This document shows, piece after piece, positions 6,855-10,487 of a DNA stretch of 10,487 nt; positions within the stretch are counted from its first letter, which is position 1; each line of letters opens with the position of its first letter. Source of the stretch: Gammaproteobacteria bacterium (GTDB lineage: Bacteria; Pseudomonadota; Gammaproteobacteria; Xanthomonadales; Xanthomonadaceae); the NCBI GenBank assembly GCA_012510865.1, contig JAAZHF010000254.1, positions 1-10,487 of the forward strand, written 5' to 3'. The notes beneath the pieces were generated by a model. The model did no database searches and had not been told where the DNA came from. It saw only the letters and a list, made by a program, of their open reading frames with translations. Made by a program: the position numbers and the translations under genes.

Positions 6855-9332
6855 TCAACGTCGTTCCCGCTCGCCCACGTGCCGCTCCAGCCATGCTTCG
6901 GTTTCCGCCAGCATGTGCAGGATCGACTCGCGCGCGCGATAGCCGTGCGACTCCCTCGGCAGCATCACCAGGCGCGCGGTGCCCCCGAGGCCCTTGATGG
7001 CCGCGTACATCCGCTCGCTCTGCATCGGGAAGGTGCCGGAGTTGTTGTCCTCCTCGCCGTGGATGAGCAGCAGCGGCTCGTTGATGCGATCGGCGTGGTC
7101 GAAGGGCGACATGGCGTGGTAGACCCCGGTGGCCTCCCAGTAGTTGCGCTCCTCCGCCTGGAAGCCGAAGGGCGTCAGCGAGCGGTTGTACGCGCCGCTG
7201 CGCGCGATGCCGGCGCGGAACAGGTCGGAGTGCGCAAGCAGGTTGGCGGTCATGAAGGCACCGTAGGAGTGCCCGCCGACCGCGATCCGGTCGCGGTCGG
7301 CGACGCCTCGACGGACCACCTCGTCGACGGCCGCCCGGGCGCTCGCCACGAGCTGTTCCACGTAGGTGTCGTTCGGCTCCGCGTCGCCCTCGCCGACGAT
7401 CGGCATCGTCGGGCCGTCGAGCACCGCGTATCCCTTCGCCAGGAACGGCAGCGGCCCCCAGTAGCTGATGTAGTTGAACTCGTAGGGCGAGCCGCGCACC
7501 TGGCTCGCCGCGTCCGCGGACTTGAACTCGCGCGGATAGGCCCAGACCAGCATCGGCAGGGGGCCGTCGCGCTCCGCGTCATGGCCGGGCGGGAGGTAGA
7601 GGTCGGCGGTGAGTTCGACGCCGTCGGCCCGCGCGTAGCGGATCTGCTCCTTGGTCACGCCGCGCAGCGCAGGCGTGGGATGCGCGAAGTCGGTGAGCGC
7701 CACCGGGTCGGCATCGGTGCCCAGGGTGCGCAGCAGCACGTTCTGCGGCCGGGTCGGCGATTCGCGGGAGGTCAGGATCCGCGTGGCCCCGGCGTCGAGC
7801 AGGGCGACGGGCACTTCGTACCAGGGAGCCTGCGAATGGAACAGGCGCTCGGTCCCGCCACCCGCGAGGTCCTGGCGGTCGAGGAAGGGGCGGTCGCCCT
7901 CGGGCGAGGCGCCCAGGCCGATGCGGTAGATGGATTCGCCGCCGGCGGTGGTCAGCAGGCGCGCGAAGCCCCTGTCGTCCGCCTGCATCACCGGCGATCC
8001 GGGATCGGCGTAGCGGTCCTCGAAGGAGCCCTCGCGCAGCAGCCGCGGCGCCGGGCCGCCGTCGGGCGACAGCCGCCACTCGCGCATCTGCCGGGTCTTC
8101 CACCAGTACTCGGTCAGGAGCGCCAGCTCGCCATGGCCCCACTGGATGCCGCCATAGCGCATCGACAGGTCGGCCAGCGCCTCCGGTGCACCGGTGAACG
8201 GCGCGGCGTGCGCGAACACCCGGTCGCGCACCGCGGCCTCGCGCGCGGGATCCCCGCCGTCCTGCGCCTCGGCCCAGACCAGGGTCGCCGGCGCGTCCGC
8301 CCGCCAGCCGATGCCGCGAACGCCGGCTGCCACCGCGTCGTTGCCCGGGGGCAGGCCCTCGACCAGGGGCAGCGTGGCCACCGTGTGCAACAGGCGCCCC
8401 TCGAGGTCGATGACGTCGATGCGCCGCGGGAAGCGCGTGTACGGCACCAGGTAGGAGAACGGGCGCTCGATGCGCTGGCGCAGCAGGTGGCGGCCATCCG
8501 GTGAGACCGAGGCGCCGACGTACATCGCCGGCGCGCCGATGTCGGTGGTGCGGCCGTCGAGGCCGACCTTCACCAGCTGGCTGGTCATGTAGTGCGCGAA
8601 CAGCGCCTCGTCGTGGGGATTGGCGAGCAGGTCCTGGTAGGTGCGCAGGCTCTGCACGCGCCCGTCGCCCTGCGTTTCCTGCACGTTGGGCCCGGTGGGC
8701 ACGCCGTCGTGCCCCGGCGCCGCGCGCTGCCCCGCAGGACGCAACAGCGCGATCAGACCGTCGCCGCCGGGCAGCCAGTCGAAGCCGCTGCCCACCACGC
8801 TGCCCAGGGGCCGCTCGAGCAGGCGCCGCGCACGGGCGGCGGCCACGTCCACCAGCCACAGCTCCACGCGACCGGCGCCGGTGTCGACGTGGCTGAAGGC
8901 GATGTGCCGCTGGTCCGGCGACCACTGCAGCGACGACAGCGCGAGCGGCCTCGGCAGGCCCTCGACCGCGCGCTCCCCGCCGCCATCCACCGCCTGCAGC
9001 CAGAGATCGTCGGCGAAGCTGAAGGCGCTGCGCGAGTGGGTGCGCGGATGGATGCGCAGGCCGGCGAGCTGCAATTCGGGCTGCGCGACCACGTCGATGC
9101 CGGGGAGCGAGGGGCGCCGCGTGTAGGCGATCAGGTCGCGCCTCGGCGACAGGCTCATGCCGGGCGGCCGCGGTGCGTCCACGATCGCCTGCAGCTCCGG
9201 CGACGGCAGCAGGTAGCCCTGGGTCGCGCTGGCGGCCTCCGCGGGGGCCTCGCCCTGCGCCCGCGCATGCGTGGCGGGCCACATGAGGGCGGCAAGGAGC
9301 AGTGGAGCGGCAAGGGGCTTCAGCGCGCGCAT
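6855..9332 (-). CDS. Exported S9 family serine peptidase, S9D glutamyl endopeptidase-like
   Basis: 825 residues. It starts with a Sec signal peptide (MRALKPLAAPLLLAALMWPA, then THARA before Q26; likely cut after A25), so the enzyme should act in the periplasm or outside. Residues about 40-560 form the beta-propeller that gates access in prolyl-oligopeptidase relatives (for example SLQWSPDQRHIAF and ASVSPDGRHLL). The alpha/beta-hydrolase domain begins near 566 and holds the triad: S689 in GGHSYGAF, D762 in HGEEDNNSG and H796 in ESHGY. The run GGHSYGAFMTANLLAHS, IARSGAYNRSLTPFGFQ and MSPF closely resembles the plant chloroplast glutamyl endopeptidase CGEP (MEROPS S9D), which cleaves after glutamate; specificity here is inferred from that likeness. 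The ATG at 9332 is the conventional start, but AGGAG (9350-9346) is 13 nt from it and only 7 nt from an in-frame TTG at 9338, which would add two residues. First gene of an operon with the dehydrogenase. Confidence 0.92.
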   Translation of the reverse strand: MRALKPLAAPLLLAALMWPATHARAQGEAPAEAASATQGYLLPSPELQAIVDAPRPPGMSLSPRRDLIAYTRRPSLPGIDVVAQPELQLAGLRIHPRTHSRSAFSFADDLWLQAVDGGGERAVEGLPRPLALSSLQWSPDQRHIAFSHVDTGAGRVELWLVDVAAARARRLLERPLGSVVGSGFDWLPGGDGLIALLRPAGQRAAPGHDGVPTGPNVQETQGDGRVQSLRTYQDLLANPHDEALFAHYMTSQLVKVGLDGRTTDIGAPAMYVGASVSPDGRHLLRQRIERPFSYLVPYTRFPRRIDVIDLEGRLLHTVATLPLVEGLPPGNDAVAAGVRGIGWRADAPATLVWAEAQDGGDPAREAAVRDRVFAHAAPFTGAPEALADLSMRYGGIQWGHGELALLTEYWWKTRQMREWRLSPDGGPAPRLLREGSFEDRYADPGSPVMQADDRGFARLLTTAGGESIYRIGLGASPEGDRPFLDRQDLAGGGTERLFHSQAPWYEVPVALLDAGATRILTSRESPTRPQNVLLRTLGTDADPVALTDFAHPTPALRGVTKEQIRYARADGVELTADLYLPPGHDAERDGPLPMLVWAYPREFKSADAASQVRGSPYEFNYISYWGPLPFLAKGYAVLDGPTMPIVGEGDAEPNDTYVEQLVASARAAVDEVVRRGVADRDRIAVGGHSYGAFMTANLLAHSDLFRAGIARSGAYNRSLTPFGFQAEERNYWEATGVYHAMSPFDHADRINEPLLLIHGEEDNNSGTFPMQSERMYAAIKGLGGTARLVMLPRESHGYRARESILHMLAETEAWLERHVGERERR

Positions 9333-9439
9333 GGCCAAGGCGGGACTCCTGACTGGGGAAACCACGCAGCCTAGCCCGGGCCGCGCCGGGGGACCCGTGG
9401 CGAGGGTCATGGGCGGGGCGCCGGACACCTGGATCGCGA

Positions 9440-9445
9440 TATAAT
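9440..9445 (+). promoter_or_regulatory. -10 box of the ahcY promoter
   Basis: A perfect TATAAT. Transcription would start near 9451-9453, directly before the first paired base of the riboswitch at 9455, as expected for a 5'-terminal aptamer. No good -35 is seen at 16-18 bp (GGCGCC at 9417-9422); CGGACA at 9422-9427 resembles TTGACA but is only 12 bp away. Confidence 0.6.
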
Positions 9446-9454
9446 CCCGGGTCC

Positions 9455-9533
9455 CGCCGAGGGGCGCTGCGATGGACCGGCCTTCACCAGGCCCGGACCA
9501 CCAGGCTCGGCGACGATGACTGCAACGGCGCCC
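9455..9533 (+). ncRNA. S-adenosylhomocysteine (SAH) riboswitch aptamer
   Basis: The segment carries the conserved layout of the SAH riboswitch class. P1 pairs CGCCGAG (9455-9461) with CTCGGCG (9506-9512). The core GGGCGCTGCGA (9462-9472) and CCAGGCTCGG (9501-9510) match the class consensus as I recall it (GAGGAGCGCUGCAA and CCAGGCUCG). An internal hairpin P2 forms from 9473-9483 and 9489-9500, with an A-A mismatch and one bulged C. The pseudoknot pairs GGGCGC (9462-9467) with GCGCCC (9528-9533), six GC pairs, preceded by the conserved CAACGGCGC. The class senses SAH and turns on SAH-recycling genes when SAH builds up. Here it lies in the leader of ahcY, the classical target. Assignment is from motif and fold by eye, not from a covariance model. 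Confidence 0.93.
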
Positions 9534-9549
9534 GGTTCCCCCTACCCAA

Positions 9550-9573
9550 CCCTCTCCCGCGAGCGGGACAGGG
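9550..9573 (+). repeat. REP-like palindromic hairpin in the ahcY leader
   Basis: CCCTCTCCCGC (9550-9560) and GCGGGACAGGG (9563-9573) pair over 11 positions with one C-C mismatch, with GA between the arms. With the flanking CCCTACCCAA it resembles the CCCTCTCCCGC-GCGGGAGAGGG palindromes scattered between genes in Xanthomonas, Stenotrophomonas and relatives. No T-tract follows, so it is unlikely to be a terminator. It lies between the riboswitch and the ahcY ribosome binding site. Only one copy is in this window, so repetitiveness is from general knowledge. Confidence 0.65.
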
Positions 9574-9583
9574 AGCAGAAACC

Positions 9584-9587
9584 GGAG
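9584..9587 (+). promoter_or_regulatory. ahcY ribosome binding site, possibly controlled by the riboswitch
   Basis: GGAG stands 7 nt before ATG 9595. The overlapping AACCGG (9580-9585) can pair with CCGGTT (9532-9537), whose first two bases also belong to the 3' strand of the riboswitch pseudoknot. This makes a translational switch possible. Confidence 0.6.
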
Positions 9588-9594
9588 CTTCCGC

Positions 9595-10487
9595 ATGAAC
9601 GCACAGGTCAAGACCTTTTCCACCGGGGGCGACTACAAGGTCGCCGACATCTCCCTGGCCGACTGGGGCCGCAAGGAGATCGACATCGCCGAGCACGAGA
9701 TGCCCGGCCTGATGTCCATCCGCCGCAAGCACGCCGCCGCCGCCCCGCTCAAGGGCGTGCGCGTGACCGGCTCGCTGCACATGACCATCCAGACCGCGGT
9801 GCTGATCGAGACGCTGAAGGACATCGGCGCCGACGTGCGCTGGGCATCCTGCAACATCTTCAGCACCCAGGACCACGCCGCGGCCGCGATCGCCGCCAGC
9901 GGCACCCCGGTCTTCGCCTGGAAGGGCGAGACGCTCGAGGAATACTGGGACTGCACGCTCGAGGCGCTGAGCTTCCCCGACGGCAAGGGCGGCTTCCTCG
10001 GCCCGCAGATGGTGGTCGACGACGGCGGCGACGTGACGCTGCTGATCCACAAGGGCTACGAGCTCGAACAGGGCGACGAGAGCTGGGTGAACTCGGCCTC
10101 GGGCAGCCACGAGGAGCAGGTGATCAAGGACCTGCTCAAGCGCGTGCGGAAGGAGCGCCCGGGCTACTGGACCCGCGTCGTCGCCGACTGGAAGGGCGTC
10201 TCCGAAGAGACCACCACCGGCGTGCACCGCCTGTACCAGCTTGCCGAGGCCGGCAAGCTGCTGGTGCCCGCGATCAACGTGAACGATTCGGTCACCAAGT
10301 CGAAGTTCGACAACCTGTACGGCTGCCGCGAGTCGCTGGCCGACGGCCTGAAGCGTGCGCTCGACGTGATGCTGGCCGGCAAGGTGGCCGTGGTCTGCGG
10401 CTACGGCGACGTCGGCAAGGGCTCGGCGGCCTCGCTGCGCGCCTACGGTGCCCGCGTGATCGTCACCGAGATCGACCCGATCTGCGC
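9595..10487 (+). CDS. ahcY: S-adenosylhomocysteine hydrolase (adenosylhomocysteinase), N-terminal 297 residues
   Basis: The frame is open from ATG 9595 to the right edge, giving 297 codons; the family is usually around 430-480 residues, so the C-terminal third is missing only because the window ends. The enzyme reversibly hydrolyses SAH to adenosine and homocysteine using bound NAD, which removes the product inhibitor of methyltransferases and regenerates the methyl cycle. Visible motifs are the substrate-side [12 protein letters not shown] (59-70), signature 1 [15 protein letters not shown] (85-99), VDDGGD (141-146), [10 protein letters not shown] (204-213), [20 protein letters not shown] (228-247, with the catalytic Lys and Asp-Asn), and signature 2 [15 protein letters not shown] (262-276), the NAD-binding glycine loop. 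The protein begins [20 protein letters not shown]. It has its own leader with an SAH riboswitch and is transcribed away from the peptidase operon. Confidence 0.98.
   Translation, partial: MNAQVKTFSTGGDYKVADISLADWGRKEIDIAEHEMPGLMSIRRKHAAAAPLKGVRVTGSLHMTIQTAVLIETLKDIGADVRWASCNIFSTQDHAAAAIAASGTPVFAWKGETLEEYWDCTLEALSFPDGKGGFLGPQMVVDDGGDVTLLIHKGYELEQGDESWVNSASGSHEEQVIKDLLKRVRKERPGYWTRVVADWKGVSEETTTGVHRLYQLAEAGKLLVPAINVNDSVTKSKFDNLYGCRESLADGLKRALDVMLAGKVAVVCGYGDVGKGSAASLRAYGARVIVTEIDPIC

Noticed and set aside
6835..6894. Dehydrogenase start 20 codons upstream at 6894
   Set aside because: It would overlap the peptidase gene and add a tail unlike SDR proteins; MPLKGRVAIVTG is the usual beginning and has a strong ribosome site.
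6879..8504. 541-codon plus-strand open frame opposite the S9 peptidase
   Set aside because: Shadow frame: the minus strand encodes the catalytic triad and propeller of a full-length peptidase; no ribosome site or family motif on the plus strand.
9333..9623. N-terminal extension of the peptidase up to 9623
   Set aside because: The extension would be translated from the antisense of the riboswitch and ahcY start, and would bury the signal peptide about 97 residues in; the start near 9332 gives a proper signal peptide and Shine-Dalgarno site.
9484..10227. 247-codon minus-strand open frame opposite ahcY
   Set aside because: It lies across the riboswitch and the conserved ahcY N-terminus and shows no known motif.
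1..10487. CRISPR arrays, tRNA or rRNA genes, insertion sequences, phage genes
   Set aside because: No regularly spaced repeats, no cloverleaf or rRNA-like segment, and no transposase, integrase or phage motif seen on either strand.

Overview
The window looks like chromosomal DNA of a high-GC gammaproteobacterium, most likely a member of the Xanthomonadaceae (Lysobacter, Luteimonas or Pseudoxanthomonas-like). This rests on the very GC-rich codon use, on a MetK with the lysine-rich [16 protein letters not shown] segment that I associate with xanthomonads, on an ahcY gene with an S-adenosylhomocysteine (SAH) riboswitch, and on a REP-like palindrome of a type common in this group. The genus is an inference.

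Layout: (1) 2-298, the C-terminal end of a sigma-70/ECF-type sigma factor cut by the left edge. (2) 295-4578, overlapping it by 4 bp, a 1427-residue membrane Ser/Thr kinase with a kinase domain, one transmembrane helix, about 700 residues of WD40-like beta-propeller and a C-terminal beta-rich domain. These two form a signalling operon. (3) 4579-4678, a short leader with direct repeats and a possible promoter. (4) 4679-5890, metK (S-adenosylmethionine synthetase), followed by a strong intrinsic terminator. (5) On the minus strand, a two-gene operon: an exported S9D-type glutamyl endopeptidase (9332-6855), then 20 bp later a short-chain dehydrogenase (6834-5950). (6) 9333-9594, a divergent regulatory region holding a TATAAT box, an SAH riboswitch, a REP-like hairpin and a possible anti-Shine-Dalgarno helix. 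(7) 9595 to the right edge, the first 297 codons of ahcY.

metK and ahcY are two steps of the activated methyl cycle: MetK makes SAM, methyltransferases turn it into SAH, and AhcY hydrolyses SAH to adenosine and homocysteine. The riboswitch in front of ahcY would raise AhcY synthesis when SAH accumulates. The peptidase-dehydrogenase operon between them has no evident link to that cycle. The sigma factor and kinase are probably partners: an extracytoplasmic propeller sensor coupled through the membrane to a cytoplasmic kinase that acts on its own sigma factor.

The points most worth a second look are the riboswitch and its apparent expression platform, an altered MetK signature motif (GACELG where GAGDQG is expected), and the unusual architecture of the giant kinase. 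All coding regions are read directly from the sequence. Family assignments come from recognised motifs, with no database search.
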